NCBI GenBank assembly: GCA_945870315.1
Contig: CAMBRR010000006.1
Coordinates: 1-46,383 of the forward strand
Source: an uncultured Bacteroidales bacterium
GTDB taxonomy: Bacteria; Bacteroidota; Bacteroidia; Bacteroidales; UBA932
Direction of reading: 5' to 3'
DNA: 46,383 nt
In this document: positions 15,009 through 23,683 of the stretch, in pieces
Layout of the letters: every line of letters starts with the position of its first letter
Numbering within the stretch: position 1 is the stretch's first letter
The notes under the pieces: model-generated
The model's database searches: none
What the model was told of the DNA's origin: nothing
Seen by the model: the letters and a program-made list of their open reading frames with translations, nothing else
Made by a program: the position numbers and the translations under genes

Positions 15009-16643
15009 ATGGAAATGAAACGTTTTATATTGATTATATCCGCTGCCTTTCTGATGCTTTCCTGCATCAAGAACGATATCCCATATCCGAAGGTGGTTCC
15101 TACCATCATTTCCGTTGAGGTGGAAGGGGGTACTGCATCCATTGACGCTGCCAAAAGGCTCGTCACTCTGAACCTGGAGGAAACCGTGGATCTTAAAAGG
15201 GTGAATATCAAGGATTTCAAGGTGGATAAGGAAAGGGTTAGATTTTCCGATGAAATCCGTGGATTCCACAATCTGGAGAATCCGATGACGGTGGTCTTGA
15301 GTACATTCCAGGATTATGAATGGACTTTTGTAGCCAATCGTCCCATCCTCAGGACCTTTACTGTCAACGGCCAGATCGGAGCTCCTGTCATAGATGTCGA
15401 GAACAGAAGGGCAATTGCCTATGTGAGTCAGATGACTCCGCTGGACAATATTACTGTCACGCAGCTCAAGCTAGGGCCGAAGGATGTGACGACATATTCG
15501 CCTTCAAAGGAGAATATCAGAAGGTTTATGGAGGACGGCAATCCGGTATCAGTCGATGTTTCCGTAAGTAGTTTCGGCGATTCTGAGGTTTGGACTCTTT
15601 TTGTTGAGCAGCTGGACGTTGCCATCAGCCTTAAATCTGTAAATGTCTGGACCAAGGAGGCTTACATAACTGCAATCGGTGTGGCGGGACAGGAGAACGG
15701 TATCAAGTACCGTATAGTGGATTCAGGAGACAGCTGGTCAACAGTGCCTTCTTCTGCAATTGAGTCCAACGGGGGCGAGTTCACTGCTCATATAACAGGT
15801 CTCAGACCGGCAACAAAGTATGAGTTCTATGCCTATACCGGAGGAGATATCACTGAAGTGACTGATTTTGAGACAGATCCTGACAGACAGTTCCCGAACA
15901 ACAGTTTCGAAACCTACAGCCTTGTGACCGGGCTTGACTACTACAAGTGGTTCGATCCTTCCAGCCCTGACCCTGAATGCAGAGAAAAGTGGTGGGCTTG
16001 CGGTAACGGAGAAGGTCCTGACGGAGTGAATGGAACGGCCTCCTTGGGCATTGTCCTGACCTACCCTGACACTCAGGATGTTGCAGACGGCAAAGCTTCG
16101 GTTAGATGCGAGTCCAAGAACTTCGTCGGAATCCTTGCCTGTGGAAATGTCTTCACTGGAACATTCGCAAAGGTTATCGGCACCACCGGCGGTTCAGTTT
16201 ATTACGGTCGTCCTTGGAACACAAGGCCTCACGCCCTGAGGGTATGGATGAAGTACGAATGCGGCAAGGTTGACCTTCTGAAAGGAGTTCCTCCGGGAGA
16301 CGATGTCAAACTTGGTGACAACGACAGGTGTGAGATTGCAATCTCGCTGGGTAACTGGGATTACAGGAAGATGGGAGGCATACCGGATTGTCCGGTTTAT
16401 GTGAACACCACAGACGGTATCTACTATACCAGTGAGTCAGAAGGAGTCATCGCATTCGGTCACATCGTGTATAATTACTCTACTGACGGTTGGCAGCAGA
16501 TTGAGATACCACTTGAGTACAGAAGCCTGACCGAGCGTCCTACCCACATCATAGTGACCTGTGCTTCAAGTTATCTTGGAGACTACCTCACCGGCTCGTC
16601 ATCCAGCAAGTTGTGGGTTGATAAGATGGAGCTGGTTTACTAG
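15009..16643 (+). CDS. PCMD domain lipoprotein
   Basis: A 544-residue lipoprotein with lipobox MLSC (Cys18). The N-terminal half holds two short beta repeats (about 25-115 and 120-205), each ending in a W-x-F strand (YEWTFVANR and VWTLFVEQ), similar to DUF5018-type repeats. An FN3-like module ends in ITGLRPATKYEFYAYTG, and the C-terminal PCMD (about 290-544) shows NNSFE, YYKWFDPS, GNGEGPDGVNG, GNVFTGTFAK, YGRPW and KLWVDKMELVY. The last two modules match those of the DUF4493-PCMD protein closely, so duplication followed by exchange of the N-terminal domain is likely. ATG codons at 15009 and 15015 are both possible. Last gene of the surface operon; the opposite-strand exporter ends 27 bp further. 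Confidence 0.8.
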   Translation: MEMKRFILIISAAFLMLSCIKNDIPYPKVVPTIISVEVEGGTASIDAAKRLVTLNLEETVDLKRVNIKDFKVDKERVRFSDEIRGFHNLENPMTVVLSTFQDYEWTFVANRPILRTFTVNGQIGAPVIDVENRRAIAYVSQMTPLDNITVTQLKLGPKDVTTYSPSKENIRRFMEDGNPVSVDVSVSSFGDSEVWTLFVEQLDVAISLKSVNVWTKEAYITAIGVAGQENGIKYRIVDSGDSWSTVPSSAIESNGGEFTAHITGLRPATKYEFYAYTGGDITEVTDFETDPDRQFPNNSFETYSLVTGLDYYKWFDPSSPDPECREKWWACGNGEGPDGVNGTASLGIVLTYPDTQDVADGKASVRCESKNFVGILACGNVFTGTFAKVIGTTGGSVYYGRPWNTRPHALRVWMKYECGKVDLLKGVPPGDDVKLGDNDRCEIAISLGNWDYRKMGGIPDCPVYVNTTDGIYYTSESEGVIAFGHIVYNYSTDGWQQIEIPLEYRSLTERPTHIIVTCASSYLGDYLTGSSSSKLWVDKMELVY

Positions 16644-16670
16644 ATTCTGTTACGACGAGGGGCCGACCTC

Positions 16671-17792
16671 TTATATGAAAAGCATTGCAGCATAGCCTGC
16701 AACCAAAGCTACTGCAAAATTGATGAGTTTCGCTCCGGCGAAACTCTTTTTGCTATCAGCCAGAAGAGGAATGGAGGCGTGTCCGTCCTGACTGATGCAG
16801 CTGGCAAGCAGGACGGGAAATGGCACAAGGCCGGATGCGTATAGGGTTATGAAAATCAGGTTCGGACCTGATTCCGGAATTATCCCGACTGCGGCTGCCA
16901 GCAAAATCATCAGTGCTGTATTGCCGCTTACCCATTTGCCGAGATCTATGTATTCCATTCCGAAGCCTATGACCAGGAGAACTCCGAATGTCCACGCGAA
17001 TATGCTTGGAACGTGCCTGCAGACGATGTGTTTCCAGATATGATCGTGGATGAAGTGGTCGCTTGAGAACATTAGCGCAAACAGCATTATTATGCTCAGT
17101 CCTGCAAAAAGAATGTTCATCCAGTCTTCACTCAGTAGGTCAATCTGCCCGTGCCCGTGGTCGTGGCAGCATTCTGCGTGGGCGTGAACTCCCTCTGCGT
17201 GTTCGTGACCGAGGTGCCCGCTTGCAAGGGCGGCAATAAAGAGCCCCAGGCCAAGAAGCAAAACGATGCGTTTCCAGTCAAAATGTCTCTGCTTGTGCTC
17301 TTTCTCGTGATGTTCGTCTCCCTCGTGAATGGAAAATCCTTCTGAACAGTCGCTTTTGTGAGAACCGCATTCGGAATGTTCCTTGTTGGAACAATGTTTT
17401 CTGTGGAGCTTCCCGACAACAAAGTCGGTGACAATCCCAACCACCACTGCTATTACGAAAAGCACCGTCATCACCATCAAAGCCTTGTCCGGAACCATTG
17501 CAAGCATCACGAAGGCTTCGTCACCGGAGGATGCAATCATCATAGCGACAAGCGCACCGAAACTGAACAGCCCGTGGGTGTACAGAGAAACGGTTGCAAA
17601 ACCGCCCATACATCCAGGTACGGAACCCAGAAGGGCGCCGATTATAACCTGTCCAACCTTGGTGTTTTTCAGACCTTTGAATATCAGGCCTCCGGATTCT
17701 ATGTTCAGGGACTCGATCATCATCATCATTACGGTCACAAGGCCGGTGATGAGGATGGAGTTGCGCAAGGTGTCGATAAATATTTCAATCAT
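16671..17792 (-). CDS. ArsP_2-family ten-TM heavy-metal exporter, histidine-rich
   Basis: Inner-membrane protein (373 residues) of the putative 10TM heavy-metal exporter family (Pfam PF11449, ArsP_2), also annotated as a putative manganese transporter or arsenic efflux protein. About ten hydrophobic segments flank two cytosolic or periplasmic loops rich in His, Cys, Asp and Glu: about 125-165 (repeated H, C and DEHHEKEHK) and about 190-215 (HLGHEHAEGVHAHAECCHDH). Conserved blocks GALLGSVPGCMGG near 55 and a second GIIPESGPNLIF near 315 suggest an internal two-fold repeat. The His-rich loops imply binding of a soft or transition metal such as zinc, nickel or manganese; the actual substrate is unknown. 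Last gene of the yicC operon, 9 bp after the DUF1573 gene. Confidence 0.83.
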   Translation of the reverse strand: MIEIFIDTLRNSILITGLVTVMMMMIESLNIESGGLIFKGLKNTKVGQVIIGALLGSVPGCMGGFATVSLYTHGLFSFGALVAMMIASSGDEAFVMLAMVPDKALMVMTVLFVIAVVVGIVTDFVVGKLHRKHCSNKEHSECGSHKSDCSEGFSIHEGDEHHEKEHKQRHFDWKRIVLLLGLGLFIAALASGHLGHEHAEGVHAHAECCHDHGHGQIDLLSEDWMNILFAGLSIIMLFALMFSSDHFIHDHIWKHIVCRHVPSIFAWTFGVLLVIGFGMEYIDLGKWVSGNTALMILLAAAVGIIPESGPNLIFITLYASGLVPFPVLLASCISQDGHASIPLLADSKKSFAGAKLINFAVALVAGYAAMLFI

Positions 17793-17801
17793 AAGTTAGT
17801 G

Positions 17802-18887
17802 TTATTCCAGGTAGCCGGCTATGAAAAGGTTTACTATTGGCCGTAGGGGAGAATTGGTGGTAAGAGTCACCATAACCAGGATTTCGCCCTTCGGGAGCGC
17901 TGATGTGTCAACGTGGACGCGGAATCTAGTCTTCTGGCCGGGTTTGGTGCCGGGGATGGTGCTGTGAGACCAATTCGGAGTGTCGGCATCCACCTTGAAA
18001 ATTTGAAGGCAGCTTTTGCCGTCGTTTTTCATTTCGAATTCTGCGTGTATGGTACCGCCACGTTTCATCTTACCGCAGGAGAAGGTGCTTTCCGAGAAGG
18101 TCGGCCTCGGTCCGCTGGCCTTCTGCTCATCGCTTAGGGCAGAAAAATCCTCTTTTGTAAAAGCCCATATGCCAATCTTTCCGCCATCTCCTGTCGAAGG
18201 GGTTGCCCAATACCAGTTCTTCCCCCATTTATCCCGGCTGGAGGTAACCTTGAATTCCATCTGCGCCTCACTTCTGCCAGGTATGGGATTGGGACTGATG
18301 CTTATGTCAAGATAATCGCTGACAGAGGTAAAATCAACTTTCAGAGGACTGCTGGAGAGGTTGGCCACATTGGCGCATCCGCTTTTGACGCCTCCCTGCT
18401 CCAGATTGCCGCATTTTATCCTTTCTTCTTTCATTCCCAGGCTTCCGAAACGTATGGGATATCTTTCTTCAAGACTCTTTTTCTTTTCCATGCTTGTTCC
18501 TCTGAGCCTGAGGACAATGGGTTTCTTGATTCCGGAAACATACATTGTCAGAGTCTTGTCGAATGGATATGGTCCTTCGTCATTGGTGTAGGTGGCCGTT
18601 ATTTTTCCTTCCCCGCCTGTCTTGACGGGCTCTCTGGTCCATCTGACATCGGTGCATCCGCAGGAAGACACGACGCTGTAGATGACCACGGGTGAGGGTG
18701 ACTCGTTGACAAGCGTAAAGGTACAACTTACCGGTCCCTCATCCAGGAGTATGTCACCGAAATCGTGGATGGTCTTGTCCAGGAACACACCCTCGGCAAT
18801 CCTTTCCCTTGCCAGGCCCCTTCCGATTGATAAAAACAGGGCGGAGCCAATCAGCAATAAAGTCAATATCTTCTTTGCAGCCTTCAT
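17802..18887 (-). CDS. DUF1573 domain secreted protein
   Basis: Exported protein (361 residues) with a signal peptide (hydrophobic residues about 8-24, possible cleavage near GLARE). Residues about 30-130 form a DUF1573 module, an Ig-like (ASH/MSP-like) domain, with the typical HDFGDI motif, the FTLVNESPSPVVI strand and VVSSCGCTDVRW containing the conserved SSCGCT. A second module follows at about 260-361. Likely periplasmic or surface; function unknown. Two in-frame ATGs (18902, 18887) come from a perfect 15-bp tandem duplication; I take the inner one, which has AAGGAGG at 5-bp spacing. Lies between yicC and the metal exporter. Confidence 0.78.
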   Translation of the reverse strand: MKAAKKILTLLLIGSALFLSIGRGLARERIAEGVFLDKTIHDFGDILLDEGPVSCTFTLVNESPSPVVIYSVVSSCGCTDVRWTREPVKTGGEGKITATYTNDEGPYPFDKTLTMYVSGIKKPIVLRLRGTSMEKKKSLEERYPIRFGSLGMKEERIKCGNLEQGGVKSGCANVANLSSSPLKVDFTSVSDYLDISISPNPIPGRSEAQMEFKVTSSRDKWGKNWYWATPSTGDGGKIGIWAFTKEDFSALSDEQKASGPRPTFSESTFSCGKMKRGGTIHAEFEMKNDGKSCLQIFKVDADTPNWSHSTIPGTKPGQKTRFRVHVDTSALPKGEILVMVTLTTNSPLRPIVNLFIAGYLE

Positions 18888-18910
18888 CTTGTCCTCCTTC
18901 ATCTTGTCCT
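18881..18910. repeat. Perfect 15-bp tandem duplication over the DUF1573 start
   Basis: The minus strand carries AGGACAAGATGAAGG twice in direct succession (18881-18895 and 18896-18910). Each unit contains a start codon, and the junction creates a full Shine-Dalgarno (AAGGAGG) before the inner ATG. Being 15 bp, the duplication preserves the frame and offers two starts. Confidence 0.9.
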
Positions 18911-18929
18911 AATGTAAGCGGTAGTCGGA

Positions 18930-19817
18930 TTATAGAATATTCAGGCTCTGCTCCTTGATTTTTTCAAGTTCGTCCTTCATCTGCACAACCAGTTTCTGGA
19001 TCTCTGTATGGTTGGCCTTTGAACCTGTGGTGTTGATTTCCCGGCCCATCTCCTGGGATATGAATCCGAGTTTCTTGCCCGGATATTGTTCGTTTTCAAG
19101 GGTATCCAGAAAATATTTACAATGCTGGCGAAGCCTCACCCTTTCCTCGTTGATGTCCAGCTTCTCGATATAGAATATCATCTCCTGCTCCATCCTTGAC
19201 TGGTCCGGCTCAACCTTGAGTTCGGCGAAACGGTCCAAAATTTTTTCCCTTATCTGGCAAATCCTTTCACTCTCATATTTTTCAATCTGATGTGACAAGT
19301 CCAGAATTTTCTCCACTTTCTCCCTCACATCCTTTGCCAGAGATGCACCCTCCTTGGCCCTGAACGCATTGATTTCCTCAAGCGCACGTTCAATACAGGC
19401 CTCCACAGCCGGCCAGTTTTCATCTGTGATGACATTCTGTTTCTTGACATCGATTACGTCCGGCATCCTCAATATGGTGGCAATCAGGTCATTAGGGTTG
19501 TTGTTCCAAAGACTGTCCGCGCCGATTTGATTCCCAAGTGAGGCGATTTGATGGAAATATTCCATCGCAAGGTCCATATTTATATGCTTGGCGCTCTCGG
19601 CTGCATTCGGCTCATAGGTGATGAAAAAATCGATGTTCCCCCTGTTCAAGGACTGCGCTATCATCTGTCTGATTTCAAGTTCCTTGTCTTTTGGGAGAAG
19701 TTGGGTCTTGATTCCTATGTCAGCGGTCTTGCCGTTGAGTGAGCGAATTTCTATCGTAATCTTTCCTGTTTCAAGCAAGGTTTCAGCCTTGCCATATCCT
19801 GTCATTGATTTTATCAT
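18930..19817 (-). CDS. yicC: YicC family endoribonuclease-type protein
   Basis: YicC family protein (295 residues) starting with the classical MIKSMTGYGKAE and ending in a C-terminal DUF1732 block (MGREINTTGSKANHTEIQKL followed by a Lys/Glu helix). YicC of E. coli and relatives acts as an RNase involved in turnover of small RNAs; whether this homologue does so is inferred from the family. Soluble, coiled-coil-rich in its middle. An in-frame TTG two codons upstream is less likely as the start than the ATG at 19817. First gene of a minus-strand operon with DUF1573 and the metal exporter; divergent from glnS. Confidence 0.92.
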   Translation of the reverse strand: MIKSMTGYGKAETLLETGKITIEIRSLNGKTADIGIKTQLLPKDKELEIRQMIAQSLNRGNIDFFITYEPNAAESAKHINMDLAMEYFHQIASLGNQIGADSLWNNNPNDLIATILRMPDVIDVKKQNVITDENWPAVEACIERALEEINAFRAKEGASLAKDVREKVEKILDLSHQIEKYESERICQIREKILDRFAELKVEPDQSRMEQEMIFYIEKLDINEERVRLRQHCKYFLDTLENEQYPGKKLGFISQEMGREINTTGSKANHTEIQKLVVQMKDELEKIKEQSLNIL

Positions 19818-19849
19818 ATGCAAATAAGTAAAATTTGAATTTCAACAAG

Positions 19850-19857
19850 CAAAAGTA
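19850..19857 (-). promoter_or_regulatory. Putative -7 element for the yicC operon
   Basis: The minus strand reads TACTTTTG (TAnnTTTG), 32 bp before the yicC ATG. No convincing TTTG lies at the -33 distance. Confidence 0.4.
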
Positions 19858-19869
19858 CGGTTTTTTATC

Positions 19870-19877
19870 TATATTTG
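19870..19877 (+). promoter_or_regulatory. Putative -7 element for glnS
   Basis: TATATTTG, an exact TAnnTTTG, lies 32 bp before the chosen glnS ATG at 19910. Its position argues against longer in-frame versions of glnS that would begin upstream of the promoter. Confidence 0.5.
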
Positions 19878-19909
19878 CGAGATTATTTGTGATAAAACTA
19901 TTACAACAT

Positions 19910-21580
19910 ATGGAAGAGCTGAACAAAGAAACGACTGAAACCAGGAATTTGAACTTCCTGGAGGAAATAATTGAATCGGACCTCGCATCCGGCAAGTGTG
20001 AAAGCATAATGACGCGCTTTCCTCCTGAACCTAACGGATATCTTCATATAGGCCACGCAAAAAGCATATGCATCAACTTTGGCCTTGCAAAAAAATACGG
20101 CGGAAAGACCAATCTTCGCTTTGACGACACCAATCCTGTCAAGGAGGATACTGAATATGTGGATTCCATTAAGGAAGACATCCGCTGGCTTGGCTTCGAA
20201 TGGGAGAATGAAAGATATGCATCCGACTATTTTGACCAGCTCTATCTTTGGGCAGAGGAATTGATAAAGAAGGGACTTGCCTATGTAGATGACCAGAGCC
20301 AGGAAGAAATCCGTGCAGGCCGTGGTACAGTCCAGGTTCCGGGAACGGAGAGCCCTTGGCGCAACCGCAGTGTTGAGGAAAACCTCAAGTTGTTCCGCGA
20401 AATGAAGGAAGGCAAATATGCTGATGGCGAAAAGGTCCTCCGTGCCAAGATTGATATGGCGCACCCGAATATGCTTTTCCGCGATCCTCTTCTGTACCGT
20501 ATCATCCATACTGACCATCACCGTACAGGCAACAAATGGTGCATCTACCCGATGTATGACTTTGCCCACGGCCAGAGCGACTCCATCGAGCACATTACCC
20601 ACTCCATATGTACACTTGAGTTCGATGTGCATCGTCCTCTGTATGACTGGTTTATAGAGAAACTCGGCATCTTCCCTTCACACCAGTATGAGTTCGCCCG
20701 CCTCAATCTCACTTACACGGTAATGAGCAAGCGCAAGCTTCTCGAACTCGTGAAGAACAACTTCGTAAGCGGCTGGGATGATCCTCGAATGCCTACCATC
20801 TGCGGTATTCGCCGCCGTGGCTATACACCGGAGTCCATCCGTATGTTCGCCGAGAAGGTCGGAGTTGCCAAGAGGGAGCAGTTGATTGACCTCCAGCTTA
20901 TGGAATGGTGCGTGCGTCAGGACCTCAATGAGCGTTCCAATAGGTATATGGTAGTTCAGGACCCGGTCAAGGTCACCATAACCAATTGGGAGAAGGGAAA
21001 GGTCGAATGGTTCGATGCCCCATTGAATCCTGCCGCCCCGGAGGGACCATCCCGCAAGGTACCTTTCACCGGTGAGGTATATATTGAAAGGAATGACTTT
21101 ATGGAAGAGCCTCCTAAAAAATATTTCCGTCTCAAACCGGGCGGAGAGGTGCGTCTGAAATACACCTACATTGTAAAATGTGAAGAGGTCGTCAAAGATG
21201 CAGAAGGCAACATAGTCGAAATCAGATGTACCTATGACCCTACAACCAAACCAGGAGCAGGGGAGTGGAGGAGTGTCAAGGGCACTATTCACTGGGTATC
21301 AACGGATTATGCAAAAGAAATCGAACTCAGGCTCTATGACAAACTCTTTACAGAGGCCGAGATGGGAAGCATTCCTGAAGGACAGGACTACAAGAGCTAC
21401 CTTAATCCGGACTCCCTCGTGGTTGCCAAAGGTTATGCCGAGCCGGCACTGCTGGAAGACAATTCCGGTATTGCAGTTCAGTTTGAAAGAGTAGGATATT
21501 TCTTCAAGGATCCTGACAGTACTGCCGACCACTTCGTCTTCAACAAGACAACTGCTCTCAAGGACAGTTTCAAATTCTGA
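19910..21580 (+). CDS. glnS: Glutaminyl-tRNA synthetase
   Basis: Class I synthetase that charges tRNA-Gln with glutamine in the cytosol (556 residues, close to the 554 of E. coli). The HIGH motif is in PPEPNGYLHIGHAKS (about 39-53), and the KMSKS equivalent is VMSKRKL (about 272). The C-terminal half has the two anticodon-binding beta-barrels of GlnRS (about 340-550). The reading frame extends upstream, but the ATG at 19910 is the first that follows the promoter and gives the family-typical length. Followed after 18 bp by an antiporter gene, possibly by read-through. Confidence 0.96.
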   Translation: MEELNKETTETRNLNFLEEIIESDLASGKCESIMTRFPPEPNGYLHIGHAKSICINFGLAKKYGGKTNLRFDDTNPVKEDTEYVDSIKEDIRWLGFEWENERYASDYFDQLYLWAEELIKKGLAYVDDQSQEEIRAGRGTVQVPGTESPWRNRSVEENLKLFREMKEGKYADGEKVLRAKIDMAHPNMLFRDPLLYRIIHTDHHRTGNKWCIYPMYDFAHGQSDSIEHITHSICTLEFDVHRPLYDWFIEKLGIFPSHQYEFARLNLTYTVMSKRKLLELVKNNFVSGWDDPRMPTICGIRRRGYTPESIRMFAEKVGVAKREQLIDLQLMEWCVRQDLNERSNRYMVVQDPVKVTITNWEKGKVEWFDAPLNPAAPEGPSRKVPFTGEVYIERNDFMEEPPKKYFRLKPGGEVRLKYTYIVKCEEVVKDAEGNIVEIRCTYDPTTKPGAGEWRSVKGTIHWVSTDYAKEIELRLYDKLFTEAEMGSIPEGQDYKSYLNPDSLVVAKGYAEPALLEDNSGIAVQFERVGYFFKDPDSTADHFVFNKTTALKDSFKF

Positions 21581-21598
21581 TGACATACATTCCTAAAT

Positions 21599-23665
21599 AT
21601 GGAAAATGAATATGCACTGGCTCCCCTGTTGTTCGTCATTCTGGCGCTTCTTGTGGGAGCCTTTCTCAAACTTGTTCTTAGAAAATCGAGGTTCCCCTAT
21701 ACGGTAGGGCTTTTCTGCGTTGGCCTGCTGGTTGGCATCGTCTATCGTGAAGGCATATTTCCGGACCTGAGTCTTGCTGCTAGGGCTGTGGATATGGTTG
21801 GAAATGTCAACCCTGATATGATCCTATACATCTTCCTCCCTGTGCTCATCTTCAGCGCTGCCTATGAGATAGACCTGCACACCTTTAGAAAGACATTGTT
21901 CAATTCTACGGTGCTGGCTGTGCCCGGTGTCATAATCTCGATGTTTCTTGTCGCTGCCACAATGATGGCGATTTCCTCTTTCGTGCCTGAATTCAGCGGC
22001 TGGAACTGGACGTTCGCCCTGATGTTCGGCGCCCTTGTGAGTGCAACCGACCCTGTGGCTGTGGTCGCCCTGCTCAAGGAACTTGGTACCAGCAAGAAAT
22101 TCTCCACCCTGGTGGATGCAGAGTCGCTTCTGAATGACGGTACCGGCATCGTTCTATTTATGCTTTTCTTCGGAGCATTTTCAGGAAGCAGTCCCATCTG
22201 CTCCTCTCCGTTTGCGGAATTTATGGTTGTTGCCCTTGGAGGTGCTGTACTTGGTTATCTGGTGGCTGTATTGTGCATTTTCCTTATTTCCAAATTCCGT
22301 TCTGACGAGCTTGTGCAGAACAGTGTCATAATTCTGTCTGCCTATGTCACCTTCATCCTTGCCCAGGCCTATCTTCACCTTTCCGGCGTCATCGCCCTTG
22401 TTGCCTTCGGACTTGAGATGACCTATCATGGCAAGATTCGCTTCAGTCCCAAAGCCAATGAGTTCACGGAAAAATTCTGGGACCTTGCTGCCTTTATCGC
22501 CAATACCCTGATCTTCATCATCGTGGGCATCATCATATCTGTCCAGGTGAAGATAACTTGGGTGAGTCTTGCGGTAACAGTAGGAATATATCTGGCTGTC
22601 AATCTAATCAGGACAGCTGTCATCTTTCTGTTCTATCCCCTGATGAAAAGGGTTGGATATGGCCTGACCGTCAGGGATGCCATCATTCTCAGTTGGGGAG
22701 GACTGAGGGGCGCCCTCGGACTTTCGCTTGCAATGATGGTTTCCTGCACTTTGTCCATACCGGTGGATATCAGGAACCAGGTCCTACTTATGACAGCCGG
22801 GGTAGTAACTCTGACACTTACTGTCAACGCCACGACCATCAGGCGTCTCCTTGCTCGTCTTGGTCTGACGGAAATACCTGTTGCACAGTCATTTGTGGAC
22901 TATAACATCCGAAAGAGAGTGTCGGATTCCTCGCAAAAATACTTTGATCGTCTTCGCTCCCGCGAGAGTCTTTCCGGTGCGGATTGGGATAAGGTTGGGG
23001 GCTATCTTCCGAAACTGGAAGCAGTTCCTGACATTGCCTCCTGCTCAGAGGAAGAATTGCTTCAAAACATCAGGCTCAGAATTTACGGCACGGAAAGCCA
23101 GCTTGTGCGCCAACTATATTATGACGGGGCTATTTCCGCTCATACCTACCGTACTTTAATCAGCTCTCAGGAAAGGCATTTCGACAGCAACGGGTCCTTG
23201 GAACTTTCCGACAGGGATTACATCTTCAGGCTTTATGAAGAGGGAAAATTCCTTCGTTTTGTGCGAAGACACAGCTTCACCCAAAGGCTGTTCTCCCGTT
23301 GGATTAGGCGCAGAGTATTGAGACTCAATGATTTGGGACGCGGATTTTCCAGCGTGCAGAGGGATTCTCTTGATGAGGTAGCCGCTATGTATGACAGCGT
23401 TATACCACAGCAGCAGAAAAAGATTATCCTGTCAAAACTGGAGCGGGAAGTCCGTTCCAATCTGGACAGGATGAAGAAATGTCTTGATGCTCTTTCCCAG
23501 GAATATCCTCAGGAATATGCCATGGCCCAGACCAATAAAGCCTCGAGGATGTTGCTTGCCAATGAGAGGAGGACCATCCGGAGTCTTTCCAACGACGGAA
23601 TCTTGTCAAAGAAAGATGCCGACCATCTTGAAGAACAGATAGGGCATCTTTCCGACAGTCTATAG
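21599..23665 (+). CDS. CPA1-family Na+(K+)/H+ antiporter with long cytosolic tail
   Basis: Inner-membrane cation/proton antiporter (688 residues). About 12 transmembrane helices occupy residues about 5-430. The ion-binding and transport core shows ATDPVAVVALLKE (about 143-155) and DAESLLNDGTGIVLF (about 170-184), with the conserved Asp residues of the NhaP/CPA1 group. The remaining 250 residues form a soluble, Arg/Lys/Glu-rich helical tail without a domain I recognise; comparable tails regulate some plant and bacterial CPA1 proteins. Exchanges Na+ or K+ for H+ in pH and salt homeostasis; ion preference cannot be read here. Confidence 0.9.
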   Translation: MENEYALAPLLFVILALLVGAFLKLVLRKSRFPYTVGLFCVGLLVGIVYREGIFPDLSLAARAVDMVGNVNPDMILYIFLPVLIFSAAYEIDLHTFRKTLFNSTVLAVPGVIISMFLVAATMMAISSFVPEFSGWNWTFALMFGALVSATDPVAVVALLKELGTSKKFSTLVDAESLLNDGTGIVLFMLFFGAFSGSSPICSSPFAEFMVVALGGAVLGYLVAVLCIFLISKFRSDELVQNSVIILSAYVTFILAQAYLHLSGVIALVAFGLEMTYHGKIRFSPKANEFTEKFWDLAAFIANTLIFIIVGIIISVQVKITWVSLAVTVGIYLAVNLIRTAVIFLFYPLMKRVGYGLTVRDAIILSWGGLRGALGLSLAMMVSCTLSIPVDIRNQVLLMTAGVVTLTLTVNATTIRRLLARLGLTEIPVAQSFVDYNIRKRVSDSSQKYFDRLRSRESLSGADWDKVGGYLPKLEAVPDIASCSEEELLQNIRLRIYGTESQLVRQLYYDGAISAHTYRTLISSQERHFDSNGSLELSDRDYIFRLYEEGKFLRFVRRHSFTQRLFSRWIRRRVLRLNDLGRGFSSVQRDSLDEVAAMYDSVIPQQQKKIILSKLEREVRSNLDRMKKCLDALSQEYPQEYAMAQTNKASRMLLANERRTIRSLSNDGILSKKDADHLEEQIGHLSDSL

Positions 23666-23683
23666 AAGATATTGTTCTTATAG
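23660..23683. terminator. Possible bidirectional hairpin between the antiporter and flavodiiron genes
   Basis: CTATAGAA and TTCTTATAG can pair around a short loop with one bulge and are followed on the plus strand by ATTTTTC. The stem covers both stop codons of the convergent genes. It is AT-rich and weak, so only a tentative terminator. Confidence 0.3.

Noticed and set aside
7662..16643. Polysaccharide utilisation locus
   Set aside because: No SusC/SusD pair, TonB-dependent receptor, sigma/anti-sigma regulator or glycoside hydrolase is present, so PCMD alone does not support it.
16646..16673. GAGG...CCTC repeat between the convergent PCMD and exporter genes
   Set aside because: Four-base-pair stem and no T-tract; probably chance.
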